The translations under genes and the position numbers were made by a program. A stretch of 64,000 nucleotides of DNA from Burkholderiales bacterium (GTDB taxonomy: Bacteria; Pseudomonadota; Gammaproteobacteria; Burkholderiales; Burkholderiaceae_C). Positions 32,980 to 44,491 of this stretch are shown one piece after another (the first letter of the stretch is position 1; each line of letters opens with the position of its first letter). The notes under the pieces are model-generated. The model was not told the DNA's origin. It did not search any database and saw nothing but the letters and a program-made list of their open reading frames with translations. Location: contig JAPLPQ010000083.1 in NCBI GenBank assembly GCA_026400105.1, positions 45,817 to 109,816 on the forward strand, read 5' to 3'.

Positions 32980-33594
32980 ATGAAACTGATCGCATCCCTC
33001 ATCGGCGCCGCTGCGCTCGCAGCCCTGTCGTTGTCCGCCCACGCGCAGGCCGTCAAGCCCGATCTGGGTAAGGGCGCTGCATCCTTTGGCCAGGTGTGCG
33101 CGGCTTGCCACGCCGCCGATGGCAACTCGGTCATCGGCGCCAACCCCAAGTTGGCCGGCCAGCACCCCGAGTACCTGGTCAAGCAGCTGACCGAATTCAA
33201 GTCCGGCAAGCGCGCCAACGCCGTGATGTCCGGCATGGCCGCCACCCTGAGCGACGAGGACATGCGCAACATCGGTTTCTGGCTCGCGAGCCAGAAACCG
33301 GTCCCCGGCGCTGCCAAGGACAAGGATCTGGTCGCCCTGGGCGAGCGCATCTACCGCGGTGGCATTGCTGATCGCCAGATCGCCGCCTGCGCCGGCTGCC
33401 ATTCGCCCAACGGCGCCGGCATCCCGGCCCAGTACCCGCGCCTGTCGGGTCAGCATGCCGAGTACACCTCCACCCAGCTCAAGTCCTTCCGCAGCGGCGA
33501 GCGCAAGAACAGCGCCCAGATGACCGGCATTGCCGGCTACCTGACCGACAAGGAAATCACGGCGGTTTCCGACTACATCGCCGGCCTGCGCTGA
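32980..33594 (+). CDS. Cytochrome c4-type diheme cytochrome c
   Basis: Signal peptide MKLIASLIGAAALAALSLSAHAQA; two CXXCH motifs CAACH and CAGCH. Confidence 0.92.
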   Translation: MKLIASLIGAAALAALSLSAHAQAVKPDLGKGAASFGQVCAACHAADGNSVIGANPKLAGQHPEYLVKQLTEFKSGKRANAVMSGMAATLSDEDMRNIGFWLASQKPVPGAAKDKDLVALGERIYRGGIADRQIAACAGCHSPNGAGIPAQYPRLSGQHAEYTSTQLKSFRSGERKNSAQMTGIAGYLTDKEITAVSDYIAGLR

Positions 33595-33706
33595 GCGGCT
33601 CCAGGCGCGGCAATGCCCTCCGTCATGCGGGGGCAATAAGCTGGCCTTAATCTTGGGCAGGATAATCCGGGTGCTGGCAGTCCAGCTCTCCCATCAGCCC
33701 ACCCAG

Positions 33707-33735
33707 GCAGGCCCGGACTTCTGGCCTGCTTTTTT
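33707..33735 (+). terminator. Rho-independent-type terminator just upstream of resB
   Basis: GCAGGCC cggacttct GGCCTGC followed by TTTTTT. Confidence 0.75.
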
Positions 33736-33746
33736 ATGCCTGAATC

Positions 33747-35873
33747 ATGAGCGCTTCCACCACCGGTTTTGAACTCGAACGGGGCTCGCATCGCCTGCGC
33801 GCTGCGGTGGAATTGCTGTCGTCGATGCGGTTCGCGATTGCCTTGCTGACCGTCATCTGCATCGCCTCGGTCATCGGCACCGTGCTCAAGCAGCACGAGC
33901 CCGTCAACAATTATGTCAACCAGTTCGGTCCCTTCTGGGCCGAGCTGTTCGGCAAGGCCCAGCTCTACGCGGTCTATGGCGCCTGGTGGTTCATGCTGAT
34001 CCTGGCCTTCCTGGTGACCAGCACCAGCCTGTGCATCGCGCGCAACACGCCCAAGATCTTCAAGGACCTCAAGTCCTACAAGGAGTCGGTGCGCGAGCAG
34101 AGCCTCAAGGCCTTTGCCCACCGTGCCGAGGCCGATCTGGCGGCCTCGCCCGAGGCCACCGCGCAATCCATGGGTCAGGCGCTGGCCGGAGCCGGCTGGA
34201 AGGTCAAGCTGCAGCAGCGCGAGACCGGTGTCATGCTGGCCGCCAAGGCCGGTGCGGCCAACAAGCTGGGCTATCTGGCCGCGCACAGCGCGATCGTGCT
34301 GATCTGTCTGGGCGGCCTGTTCGACGGTGATCTGGTCGTCAAGGCCCAGACCTGGTTCCAGGGCAAGACCCCGTTCATGGGTGGCGGCATGATCGCCGAC
34401 GTGGCCGACCAGCACCGCCTGTCCGATCGCAACCCGACCTTCCGCGGCAACCTGCTCGTCAGCGAGGGCCAGCGTTCCGGCACCGCGATCCTGTCCCAGC
34501 CCGACGGCGTGCTGCTGCAGGACCTGCCGTTCGACATCGAGCTCAAGAAGTTCAGCGTCGATTACTACTCGACCGGCATGCCCAAGCTGTTCGCGAGCGA
34601 CATCGTGATCCACGACCGCTACAGCGGCGAGACCAAGGAAGCCCGGGTCGAGGTCAACCATCCGGTCAGCTACCGCGGCGTCGAGATCTACCAGTCCAGC
34701 TTCGACGACGGCGGCTCCAAGCTCAAGCTCAAGGGCGTCGCGATCAACGGCAAGCCCGGCTCGCTCGAGATCGAGGGTCGGGTCGGGGAATCGGCCCGGA
34801 TCGAAATCGGCGGCAAGCCCATGACGCTGGAATTCACCGCCCTGCGCGTGATCAACGTCGAGAACCTCGGCCAGACTGCGGCCAGCGGTGTCGATGTGCG
34901 CAAGGTCGACCTGCGCCATGCGATCGAAGGCCGCCTGGGTGCCGGCAACAAGACCATGAGCCGGCAGGAACGGCGCAACGTCGGCCCGAGCGTGAACTAC
35001 AAGCTGCGCGACGCCTCCGGCCAGGCCACCGAGTACAACAACTACATGCTGCCGCTCGAGCTCGATGGCCGCCGTGTCTTCCTGCTCGGCGTGCGCGACA
35101 CGCCGGCCGAGCCCTTCCGCTACCTGCGCCTGCCGGTCGACGAGTCCGACAGCATGGCCGGCTTCCTGAACCTGCGCGCCGCGCTGGCCGACCCGGCGCA
35201 GCGGCGCGAGGCCGTGCGCCGCTATGCCGCAGACGCCACCGAAGGCCAGCGCCGCGATCTGACCCAGGCGCTCGAGGCCTCGGCCACCCGTGCGCTCGAC
35301 CTGTTCGCCGGCGTCGAATCGTCGAATGCAGCCCGGGACCCGGCGCGTCCGCCCGGTGGCCTGCCCGCGCTGTCGCAGTTCATCGAATCCCAGGTGCCCG
35401 AAGCCGAGCGCGAGCGTGCCAGCGAGATGCTGCTGCGCATCCTCAATGGCTCGCTGTTCGAGCTGGCACAGGTCGGACGCGCGCGCGCCGGAATGCCGGC
35501 CCTGGCGCGCGACGAGCGCAGCGTGGCCTTCATGACCCAGGCCCTGATCGCGCTGAGCGACAGCTTCTACTATCCGGTGCCGATGGCGCTTGAGCTCGAC
35601 GCCTTCACCCAGGTCCAGGCCAGCGTGTTCCAGGTCGCGCGCGCGCCCGGCAAGACCGTGGTCTACCTCGGCTGCCTGTTCCTGATCCTGGGCGTGTTCG
35701 CCATGCTCTATGTGCGCGAGCGTCGCCTCTGGGTCTGGCTGGCACCGCGCGCCGACGGCGGGCTGCACGCCACGCTCGCGTTCTCGAGCAATCGCAAGAC
35801 GATGGACACCGAGCGCGAATTCGAGACCCTCAAGACCCTGCTGTTGCAGACCCCTACCGAGGTGAAAGCATGA
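33747..35873 (+). CDS. Cytochrome c biogenesis protein ResB (Ccs1)
   Basis: VELLSSMRFAIALLTVICIASVIGTVLKQ...NYVNQFGPFWAELF; C-terminal TM region. Confidence 0.93.
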   Translation: MSASTTGFELERGSHRLRAAVELLSSMRFAIALLTVICIASVIGTVLKQHEPVNNYVNQFGPFWAELFGKAQLYAVYGAWWFMLILAFLVTSTSLCIARNTPKIFKDLKSYKESVREQSLKAFAHRAEADLAASPEATAQSMGQALAGAGWKVKLQQRETGVMLAAKAGAANKLGYLAAHSAIVLICLGGLFDGDLVVKAQTWFQGKTPFMGGGMIADVADQHRLSDRNPTFRGNLLVSEGQRSGTAILSQPDGVLLQDLPFDIELKKFSVDYYSTGMPKLFASDIVIHDRYSGETKEARVEVNHPVSYRGVEIYQSSFDDGGSKLKLKGVAINGKPGSLEIEGRVGESARIEIGGKPMTLEFTALRVINVENLGQTAASGVDVRKVDLRHAIEGRLGAGNKTMSRQERRNVGPSVNYKLRDASGQATEYNNYMLPLELDGRRVFLLGVRDTPAEPFRYLRLPVDESDSMAGFLNLRAALADPAQRREAVRRYAADATEGQRRDLTQALEASATRALDLFAGVESSNAARDPARPPGGLPALSQFIESQVPEAERERASEMLLRILNGSLFELAQVGRARAGMPALARDERSVAFMTQALIALSDSFYYPVPMALELDAFTQVQASVFQVARAPGKTVVYLGCLFLILGVFAMLYVRERRLWVWLAPRADGGLHATLAFSSNRKTMDTEREFETLKTLLLQTPTEVKA

Positions 35874-37213
35874 CCACCGCCACCCAGACCCTTGCCTTGC
35901 AACTGCCCCCCGGCTATTTCGGCCGCAGAAACCTGTCGGACTGGCTGTTCGCCCTGTTCGTCGCTGCGGGAGCCGGCATCGTCTTGGCGCTTTACAGTTC
36001 GTACATGGATGGCTACGAGCAGGCGATCCTGATCGGCGCGGTGCCTTCCCTGGTCGCGCTGGCCTGGTTCTGGCGCCCGGTGCGCCAGCTGACCGTGGCG
36101 GTCGCCGCCCTGTCGCTGCTCGCGATCTGGCTCTACCAGTCGTCCGGTGGCCAGCCCGACCTCGCGCGCGCCGAACAGGCTTTCCTGCTCAAGTATTTCC
36201 TCTCGAGTCAGTCCGCCATCCTCTGGATGAGCATGCTGTTCTTCATGGCCACCGCCTTTTACTGGGTCGGTCTGCTGTCGCGCGCTCACGGCGACGGTTT
36301 CGAGAAGCTGGGCTCGCGGCTGACCTGGGTCGCGATCACGCTCGCGCTGGTCGGCTCGCTGGTGCGCTGGTTCGAGAGCTACCTGATCGGCGCCGATGTC
36401 GGCCATATCCCGGTCAGCAACCTGTACGAGGTGTTCGTGCTGTTCTCCTGGCTGACGGCGGTCTATTACCTCTACTACGAGGACCAGTACCAGACCCGCC
36501 GCATGGGCGCCTTCGTGATGCTGGTCGTCAGCGCGGCAGTCGGCTTCCTGCTCTGGTACACCGTGGTGCGCGAGGCGCACCAGATCCAGCCCCTGGTCCC
36601 GGCGCTGCAGAGCTGGTGGATGAAGCTGCATGTGCCGGCCAACTTCATCGGCTACGGCACCTTCGCGCTCGCGGCCATGCTGGCCTTTGCCTACCTGATC
36701 AAGCACAGCGCGGGCGAAACGCGCTGGTTCAAGCTCGCGCCGCTCTGGCTGCTGGGCATCGTGCTGTGCTTCGAGCCGCTGGTGTTCCGCCGTGGCGCGA
36801 CCGAGGCCGGCGGCAGCTACTGGTTCGTCTACTTCGGGATCTCGGCCTTGATCGTGGGCACCATCCTGTTCGGGCGTCGGCGCATCGCCGAGCGCCTGCC
36901 CACGCTCGAGGTGCTCGATGACGTGATGTACAAGTCGATCGCGGTCGGCTTCGCCTTCTTCACGATCGCGACCGTGCTCGGCGCGCTCTGGGCCGCCGAA
37001 GCCTGGGGCGGCTACTGGAGCTGGGACCCGAAGGAGACCTGGGCCCTGATCGTCTGGCTCAACTATGCCGCCTGGCTGCACATGCGCCTGATGAAGGGCC
37101 TGCGCGGCACGCTAGCAGCCTGGTGGGCGCTGACCGGCCTGGTCATCACGACTTTCGCCTTCCTGGGCGTCAACATGTTCCTGAGCGGCCTGCACAGCTA
37201 CGGCACGCTCTGA
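35870..37213 (+). CDS. ccsB: c-type cytochrome biogenesis protein CcsB (ResC)
   Basis: [31 protein letters not shown] tryptophan-rich heme handling motif. Confidence 0.95.
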   Translation: MTTATQTLALQLPPGYFGRRNLSDWLFALFVAAGAGIVLALYSSYMDGYEQAILIGAVPSLVALAWFWRPVRQLTVAVAALSLLAIWLYQSSGGQPDLARAEQAFLLKYFLSSQSAILWMSMLFFMATAFYWVGLLSRAHGDGFEKLGSRLTWVAITLALVGSLVRWFESYLIGADVGHIPVSNLYEVFVLFSWLTAVYYLYYEDQYQTRRMGAFVMLVVSAAVGFLLWYTVVREAHQIQPLVPALQSWWMKLHVPANFIGYGTFALAAMLAFAYLIKHSAGETRWFKLAPLWLLGIVLCFEPLVFRRGATEAGGSYWFVYFGISALIVGTILFGRRRIAERLPTLEVLDDVMYKSIAVGFAFFTIATVLGALWAAEAWGGYWSWDPKETWALIVWLNYAAWLHMRLMKGLRGTLAAWWALTGLVITTFAFLGVNMFLSGLHSYGTL

Positions 37214-37232
37214 TCGGCGCCAAGCCCCGCGC

Positions 37233-37280
37233 AACCCGGACAGACTCCACCCAGGGGCTGCCCGGGTTTCTTGTTTCTGT
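37233..37280 (+). terminator. Terminator-like hairpin between ccsB and msrP
   Basis: AACCCGG ... CCGGGTT followed by TCTTGTTTCT. Confidence 0.45.
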
Positions 37281-37326
37281 TACCTTGTCCGAACGCCATT
37301 CCTGCTGTCGTGAAAGTACCGTCACC

Positions 37327-38316
<990 letters not shown>

Positions 38317-38344
38317 AGACGGCTCAGTCCGTCCGCCGCCGCCG

Positions 38345-38791
38345 CTAGCGGTTCCAGCAATCCGCCACGCCGAGCGACCCGCTCACGCCCTGGGTGCCGG
38401 TCTGGTCAAGCGTGAAATTGCCGCATTCGTCGCTGGCCATCGAATTCACTGCCGTGGCCGTCAGTAGGTAGCCTATGTTCGTGACGCTGGCACTCAAGGT
38501 GTAGTTCTCGCTGCCCGACCTGGGCACCTGGGTCACCGGCAGGGTGGGGGCGGTGTTGTTGCCCTTGGCCGTCGAATAGAAGCCGCGCGTCGTGTAGTGG
38601 GTTTCTAGGAACAAGGCGTTCTCCAGCAGGGCCTGCTTGGCCTCGGCCCGCTTGCCCCGCGCCAGATAGCTGACATAGGACGGCATGGCGATCGAGGCCA
38701 GGATGCCGACGATGGCGATCGTGATCATCAGCTCGATCAAGCTGAAGCCGCAAGAGTTGCGCATCGGTCGCAGGTGTCTAGTCAAGCTCAT
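38345..38791 (-). CDS. Type IV pilin PilE-like protein
   Basis: [43 protein letters not shown] prepilin signature; C-terminal Cys pair. Confidence 0.9.
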   Translation of the reverse strand: MSLTRHLRPMRNSCGFSLIELMITIAIVGILASIAMPSYVSYLARGKRAEAKQALLENALFLETHYTTRGFYSTAKGNNTAPTLPVTQVPRSGSENYTLSASVTNIGYLLTATAVNSMASDECGNFTLDQTGTQGVSGSLGVADCWNR

Positions 38792-38803
38792 TTCCTAATC
38801 TTG

Positions 38804-41800
38804 TCACATCAACTGCTGCCAGTTGACGCGCCGGGGGGTGCCGGCTACACCTCGTCCGCGGTTGGTGATGGTCTGGACCTTGCCCCGCGTTCCCGGCACC
38901 AGTTTGAAGCCGACCTTGGCATCCCGGTCCAGCCAGGTCACCGAGTCCATCAGTCCGACGATGGAGCCCATTCCGGTCGGGATCACGCCGTCGAGCACGG
39001 TATCGTCGCCGGTCTTGAATTGGTAGTCCTGGTTCAAGTCGAACACCGGTTTGCTCGGACGTCGCCCCTTGAACGACAGTTCCATCAGCCAGCTCGAGCC
39101 CTGCGCGTTGCAAGGGTCGGCAGACGGAATGGCAGTCGTGAAGATGATGCGGTTGTCGGCCGAACTGACGTTGTCGACCACGATCGTGGCTTCTGCGATC
39201 ACCCGCTCGCCGCTGTCGGGCAGGTCCATGTACCAGCCGCGCTGGTTGGGGTTGCTGAGATCGACCGCGTTGTCCGATGTGACCCGCAAGCTCATGCCGT
39301 TCTTGCTCGTGGTGTTCGTGACCTTCTGCTCAACCAGCGCGTTGCGCCCGCTGATTGACAGGCCATTGTCCCAGAGCCCGTAGAAACTCTGCAGGCGCGA
39401 CATGGCGGTCGCCCCGATGTCCTCTTTCGCGAGCAGTCGGCCGGTGCCCAGGAACACCCAGAAACCGTCATCGCCCTTGATGGCGCTGGGCTGGACCGTG
39501 ATCGGCTGTGCGTTGCCGCTGCTGTCCAGGGCCGTGAACAGCTTGGACACGCTCCAACTCGAAGAGGACCCCGACTTGAGGTCGAACTTCCACAGATTGC
39601 CCTTCAGGTCGCCGGCATAGGCCATGTCGACGATGTGGTCGCCATCGCTGTCGACCAGAGTCGGGGTCGACAGGCCATTGTCGCTGTCGGTCGCCAGGGC
39701 CGTGATCTTCTTGATCAGGGCCCCGTCGGACAGCCTGACGACATAGAGGTGAACCCCGCCCTTGCTGCTGTTGTAGCCATTGCCGAACACGGCGGCCCAG
39801 TTGCCGTCATTGAGTCTGACCACCTGCGGCTGGCTGTAGCTGTAGCCCATGTCGTTGTCGGACTCGTCGGCGTTGAACTCCCACATGAACCTCGCGGGCG
39901 AAGCGTTGGCCGGGTTGGTGGCGTCGACTGCGAACACTGACTTGCCGCCGCTGCGCAAGCCGGAGACGACCACGCTGTTCCAGCCCGAGCTGTCTGACAG
40001 GTCATTCTTGAGGTAGGCATCGCCCGCGCCGGGCGAGCCGTCCACGAAGTAGCGGTGGCTGTAGTCCGGACTGGTCAGCAGGTGCAGGTTGGGAAAGACG
40101 GCGTTTGGAATCACCGCAAATTGTTCGACGCCATCGCTGGCCCGGAACGCATGCAGCATGCCGTCATTGGCACCGACATAGATCATCGGTGCCCGGGTTT
40201 TCTTGTAGCTGACATAGGCCGCATAACTGGACTTGCCGTCGCTGCCCGCCGCCAGCTGGTCGTAATGCTGGTTGTCGGTGCCGAGGTAGGCCGGGTCCGA
40301 GGAAATGATGTCGCCCAGCACCCATTCGCTGCGGTCCTGCCTGGCTGTGCCGTCGTACTGGCGCTCGAAGGCGATCCGGTTGCGAAACAGGCCTCCGGTG
40401 TAGCGCTGTTCCATGCTGTGGTCGCCGCGCAGCCAGTTCAGGCGCTGGCTGCCCAGGTTGTCTGACTTGTTCAGATGGTTTTTCTGGTCGTTCGTCAGAT
40501 TGCCCCAGGCCAGGTTTTCACTGGCGTTGCCTTTCCTGATGTAGATCGACCTGGCGTCGGGCGCGGGCAGCATGGTCGCAGCGTTCCAGAGCGGACCGCT
40601 CACGCTGCCGCTGACCGCATTGACTTCGAGTGCATACAGTTGTCCGCTCCAGTAGCGCGTGTCGAAGCGGGCCTGGAAGATGCGAGTGCTCTGGCCCGAA
40701 CTGCCGCTGGTCCTGGTCGAGTTGGTTGCCAGTGCGGCGGCGGTCGGGGTGGCCGCCTCGATCAGGGACAGCAGCTTCTCGAACGAGTACTGCAGGGTTT
40801 CGGGCGTCTCGGCGCTGAAGAAGCGACCGCGGCTGTTGACGGCCGTATGCCAGAGGTCGGGAGCGCTCTGGCCGTAGATGTCGGCGTATTTCGGATCGGT
40901 TTTGCCCATCCACTTGGTTGCTGGCGGCCATTCCAGTGCGCCCGAGCGCAAGCTCGAGTAGCTGCCGCCGTACATGTCGCCGTTCCAGTTCAGCCCGGCG
41001 GCGCCCAGGAAATCGGTCAGGCCGAGACCGATCGTGAAGTTCACCATATGCTGCCAGCTGGCCGGATTGTTCTTCGGGTTCCAGTAGATCGTCTCGGCCT
41101 GGTCCAGCACCCCGTTGCCGTCGCTGTCCTCTTCGGTCGTGATGGGGCTGAGGTTGTCGCTCAACGATGGCGCCAGATCGGTCAGCCAGTAGTAGAAAGC
41201 CATGTCGGCCAGGGTGTGCGGCGTGGTGTCGGCGTAGACCTGGGCGTAGTCGGCGCTGTTCTTGTAGCGGGTGCCATCCGGCATGGTCTGCCCGTTGTTG
41301 TCATCGGTGTCGTTGAAGTCCTTTTCGTCGTTCCAGATGCCGTCGGTCATCAGCGCGTGGTAGTTGCGCCGGCAGCTGAACTGGCCTGAACCGACGATGC
41401 CGGGGCTGTTGGCGTAGGGGCTGTTGGCCGTCGTGGTGTCGCTGAAATACAGGCCGGCTCGACTCATGGCCTGGCGCAGCGGCGTGTCGCCAGAGGTGGG
41501 CAGCCTGAACAGCCAGTTGTAGAAGTTCTGGCGGTGCTGGCTCGTGCTGTCGCCGAATTCCTGGATCGCATTGCTGCCGAACTTGATTCCCTGGCCCTGC
41601 CAGCCCCAGCAATCGGGTGTGACCAGCTTGTCGCCCACCTTGTCGTAGCAGGTGTTGAGCGCCTGCCAGGCCACACGAATCCTGGGGCTGAGCTGCGAGA
41701 AGGCCAGCGAGGCGCTGCCCTGCGTCGCGAGGTTGCGGGTGCGGTAGAAGGAATACCAGTTGGCGAAATTCTGCCGCTCGTCGCTGCCGTTGGGCCCCGA

Positions 41801-42754
41801 GGTGGCGCTGACCTGCACATAGCGGTAGCAGCTGTTGTTCTTTTTTTGCGCCACTGGGTCGGCGCAGCCGGACTGGCTCGCATCGAACAGATAGTAATAG
41901 GCGGGCACACCACCAAAAGCCTTGCTGGGTTCTCCGACCTGGCTTGGCGCCGACACCTTGAGGCGAGCGACCACCGCCGCACCACTGTTGTTTTCATTGA
42001 AGCACAGGCGCAGGGTGTTGCTGTTGATGAGCCTGCTCCTGAAGCGTCCGTCCGCGGGCTGGACGCTGGGGTTGCAATTGTCCCTGCTGGAGTTGCCGTC
42101 GCCGCTGAACGGGACGCCGTTGACGCTCACGCTGACCAGATTGCTGCCGGGGTCGACACCCTTGACGCTGCCGTCCACATCGACAAAACCGGTGATATCG
42201 AAGTAGGGCACCTCTTGGTTGTTCTTGTTGCCCAGCATCACGCCGCTGACTTCCCGCTCGCTGTTCTGGCCGATGAAATGCCCCATATAGCATTCGTAGT
42301 TGCCATCGCCACCTTCAACGCCGATGCACGACTGAAAACCCGTCATGTCGAGTGCTGCGGTCGGCCGGTAGTTGCTCGACAGGTCTACTTTTACCTCGAA
42401 ACCAGATCCATTCCTGTAGTAGCCATTGCGCCAGGCGGCATCGAACTGGGTGTCGAGCGTCTTTCGGTCCGCGCCCACTGGCGCCGAATAGACCACCCTG
42501 GGGTTGTAGTAGAGCCCGTTGCCTTGCGCGGATTTGGCCCAGCGGTTGTCAAGCGCGGCGCAGTCGCTGCTGTCGCCGCAAAGCTCGGGTACATAGGCCC
42601 GCCTCATGCTGCCGGAATCATCGAGCGTCAGGATCAGGTTCGGATCGACCTGGTTCGACAGGAACAGTGGCACATGCTCGATGTCGAAGCTGTCCGCCGG
42701 GCCAGACAGCAGCAGCACGCTTGTCAGGGCCAGTTTCAGGCTGATGCGCTTCAT
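38804..42754 (-). CDS. PilY1/PilC-family type IV pilus adhesin/assembly protein
   Basis: 1316 aa; C-terminal beta-propeller region (YVGANDGMLHAFRASDG...GDLKGNLWKFDL) and Ca-binding-type DSDGDHIVD; ATG at 42754 chosen. Confidence 0.9.
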   Translation of the reverse strand: MKRISLKLALTSVLLLSGPADSFDIEHVPLFLSNQVDPNLILTLDDSGSMRRAYVPELCGDSSDCAALDNRWAKSAQGNGLYYNPRVVYSAPVGADRKTLDTQFDAAWRNGYYRNGSGFEVKVDLSSNYRPTAALDMTGFQSCIGVEGGDGNYECYMGHFIGQNSEREVSGVMLGNKNNQEVPYFDITGFVDVDGSVKGVDPGSNLVSVSVNGVPFSGDGNSSRDNCNPSVQPADGRFRSRLINSNTLRLCFNENNSGAAVVARLKVSAPSQVGEPSKAFGGVPAYYYLFDASQSGCADPVAQKKNNSCYRYVQVSATSGPNGSDERQNFANWYSFYRTRNLATQGSASLAFSQLSPRIRVAWQALNTCYDKVGDKLVTPDCWGWQGQGIKFGSNAIQEFGDSTSQHRQNFYNWLFRLPTSGDTPLRQAMSRAGLYFSDTTTANSPYANSPGIVGSGQFSCRRNYHALMTDGIWNDEKDFNDTDDNNGQTMPDGTRYKNSADYAQVYADTTPHTLADMAFYYWLTDLAPSLSDNLSPITTEEDSDGNGVLDQAETIYWNPKNNPASWQHMVNFTIGLGLTDFLGAAGLNWNGDMYGGSYSSLRSGALEWPPATKWMGKTDPKYADIYGQSAPDLWHTAVNSRGRFFSAETPETLQYSFEKLLSLIEAATPTAAALATNSTRTSGSSGQSTRIFQARFDTRYWSGQLYALEVNAVSGSVSGPLWNAATMLPAPDARSIYIRKGNASENLAWGNLTNDQKNHLNKSDNLGSQRLNWLRGDHSMEQRYTGGLFRNRIAFERQYDGTARQDRSEWVLGDIISSDPAYLGTDNQHYDQLAAGSDGKSSYAAYVSYKKTRAPMIYVGANDGMLHAFRASDGVEQFAVIPNAVFPNLHLLTSPDYSHRYFVDGSPGAGDAYLKNDLSDSSGWNSVVVSGLRSGGKSVFAVDATNPANASPARFMWEFNADESDNDMGYSYSQPQVVRLNDGNWAAVFGNGYNSSKGGVHLYVVRLSDGALIKKITALATDSDNGLSTPTLVDSDGDHIVDMAYAGDLKGNLWKFDLKSGSSSSWSVSKLFTALDSSGNAQPITVQPSAIKGDDGFWVFLGTGRLLAKEDIGATAMSRLQSFYGLWDNGLSISGRNALVEQKVTNTTSKNGMSLRVTSDNAVDLSNPNQRGWYMDLPDSGERVIAEATIVVDNVSSADNRIIFTTAIPSADPCNAQGSSWLMELSFKGRRPSKPVFDLNQDYQFKTGDDTVLDGVIPTGMGSIVGLMDSVTWLDRDAKVGFKLVPGTRGKVQTITNRGRGVAGTPRRVNWQQLM

Positions 42755-42794
42755 GGTGGGATTCCCTCTGGGCATGTAGGTGGGGCGGCTGGCT

Positions 42795-43445
42795 TCAGCT
42801 GGCTTCCAGGCACAGGCGGTATTCGCTCTGCAGCAGCACCCGGGTGTCGGCCTGCTTGCGCGACCCGGTCGAGGCTCCAACCGCCAGCGCGGTGATGCGG
42901 TAGCGGTAGTGCGTCTGAGGCAACGTGCAGTCCACTGAAGGTGCGGCCGTGCCCAGGTATTCGATCGCGAACCTTGGCTGCTGATCCACGCCCTGGATGG
43001 CATGGCTGGTCGCGATCGACCTGCTGTTGTTGACCGCTCCGTTGGCGTCGAACCAGCCGTAGCCGTTCGCGCCAGCGGGACTGACCCAGTAATCGGCTTT
43101 CGATGCCTGAACGATGATCGAAGTCTTGGCGCTTGCACTGAGTGTGGCGGAGTTCCGGTTGAGCAGGCCTGCCGCCACGTTTTCCACGTTGCTGTTGATG
43201 CTGTCCGCGAGGATGGCATGGAACTCGAACGCCAGCCTTTCCTCGGCGTCCACCAGCGCGGCTTCGGCCGCCTGGAAGGCCAGGTCACGGTCGCGCGTGT
43301 TGCTGCTCATGACGGCCTGCAGGCGTCCGCTGCGCGATGCCGCCAGCACGACCAGCGTGATCAGCACCAGCAGCAGCAGGCCGGTGATCAGCACGATGCC
43401 GCGCTGACCATGGAGGGATCTGGGGCGATGGCGGTAGTTGTTCAT
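42795..43445 (-). CDS. Type IV pilus minor pilin PilX
   Basis: QRGIVLITGLLLLVLITLVVLAASRSGRLQAVMSSNTRDRDLAFQAAEAAL. Confidence 0.85.
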   Translation of the reverse strand: MNNYRHRPRSLHGQRGIVLITGLLLLVLITLVVLAASRSGRLQAVMSSNTRDRDLAFQAAEAALVDAEERLAFEFHAILADSINSNVENVAAGLLNRNSATLSASAKTSIIVQASKADYWVSPAGANGYGWFDANGAVNNSRSIATSHAIQGVDQQPRFAIEYLGTAAPSVDCTLPQTHYRYRITALAVGASTGSRKQADTRVLLQSEYRLCLEAS

Positions 43446-44491
43446 GACAGTCGCTTGCGCAGGCCGAAAGTCATCGTGTAGCTGCGCCGCAGCCGGCGGT
43501 CGGTGATGACGGTCCCGTTGCCGAGCGTGAAGCTGCTGCTTTCGGTGCTCACGTTGTCGTCCTGGGATTCGAGCATCACGGTCACGCGCACCGCCAGCAC
43601 CCTGGTCCAGTCGGTCACGTTCCTTGCCTCGACATAGGCACTGATGACCAGGGTACCGTCGGCGTTGGGTGTTCCCACGCCATAGAGAATCTGCAGATCC
43701 GTGACGCCGCTGACCAGTTCTTCGGCCGAGGTGGCAGGGGCATTGCTGCTGGTCGTCAAGGTCTGACGGTAGAGCGACGGGATGAAGCTGTTGCTGCGGC
43801 TGTACTTGCGGCCACTGTTGCGCAGGTAGTAGGCGTTGGCAGAGAGCGGCAACAGCTTGGCTCCGGTCATGTTCTGGCTGGAGCCGGTGGCCAGTGCTGT
43901 GCTGTGCTGGATGCCGCCTGTATTGCCCGTCGTCTGGAACAGCGAGGCCGTCGTTTGGCAGTCGGTCAGCAGCAGCAGGCTGCCGATATTGAAACTGCCG
44001 CTGCTCAAGGCAATCGGGTTGGTGGAGCCGGTGCTGTAACTGGAAACGACACCAGGCGCTGTGTCGTCGGCGTTGGCGCGCAGCACGATCAGGGTGTCGC
44101 CTCTGAGCGCGTTGGGTCCGTAGCCGCCCGGTGCGGTCTGGGGGAAGTTCGCATCGCCCACCGCGTTGCTGTCTGCGGTCTCGTCCTGTCCGAACAGCGG
44201 CCGGTCGGTGTTGCTCCACCATTGGGTGGCGTAGTTGTTGATGAAATTGGCGGGCTTGGCCTGGCTCGGTATCTGGCAAGTCATGTTGCCCGCCATCCGG
44301 ATGTCGTAGCCCATGATCTCGAACACATAACGCGCATTCGACTGCAGTTGACCCAGTGCCTCGAGCTGGCGGTAGCTGCCGGCCGTACTCAGGTAGAGGG
44401 CCACCAGGGCGCCGACGACGACCAGTCCGATGCTGATGCTGACCAGCAGTTCGACCAGGGTCAGCCCGCGGGCATGGCGACGCGATTTCAT
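43442..44491 (-). CDS. Type IV pilus minor pilin PilW
   Basis: ARGLTLVELLVSISIGLVVVGALVALYLSTAGSYRQLEALGQLQSNARYVFEIMGYDIR. Confidence 0.87.
   Translation of the reverse strand: MKSRRHARGLTLVELLVSISIGLVVVGALVALYLSTAGSYRQLEALGQLQSNARYVFEIMGYDIRMAGNMTCQIPSQAKPANFINNYATQWWSNTDRPLFGQDETADSNAVGDANFPQTAPGGYGPNALRGDTLIVLRANADDTAPGVVSSYSTGSTNPIALSSGSFNIGSLLLLTDCQTTASLFQTTGNTGGIQHSTALATGSSQNMTGAKLLPLSANAYYLRNSGRKYSRSNSFIPSLYRQTLTTSSNAPATSAEELVSGVTDLQILYGVGTPNADGTLVISAYVEARNVTDWTRVLAVRVTVMLESQDDNVSTESSSFTLGNGTVITDRRLRRSYTMTFGLRKRLS

Noticed and set aside
33573-35768. 731-aa minus-strand ORF over resB
   Set aside because: Antisense shadow ORF in GC-rich coding DNA.
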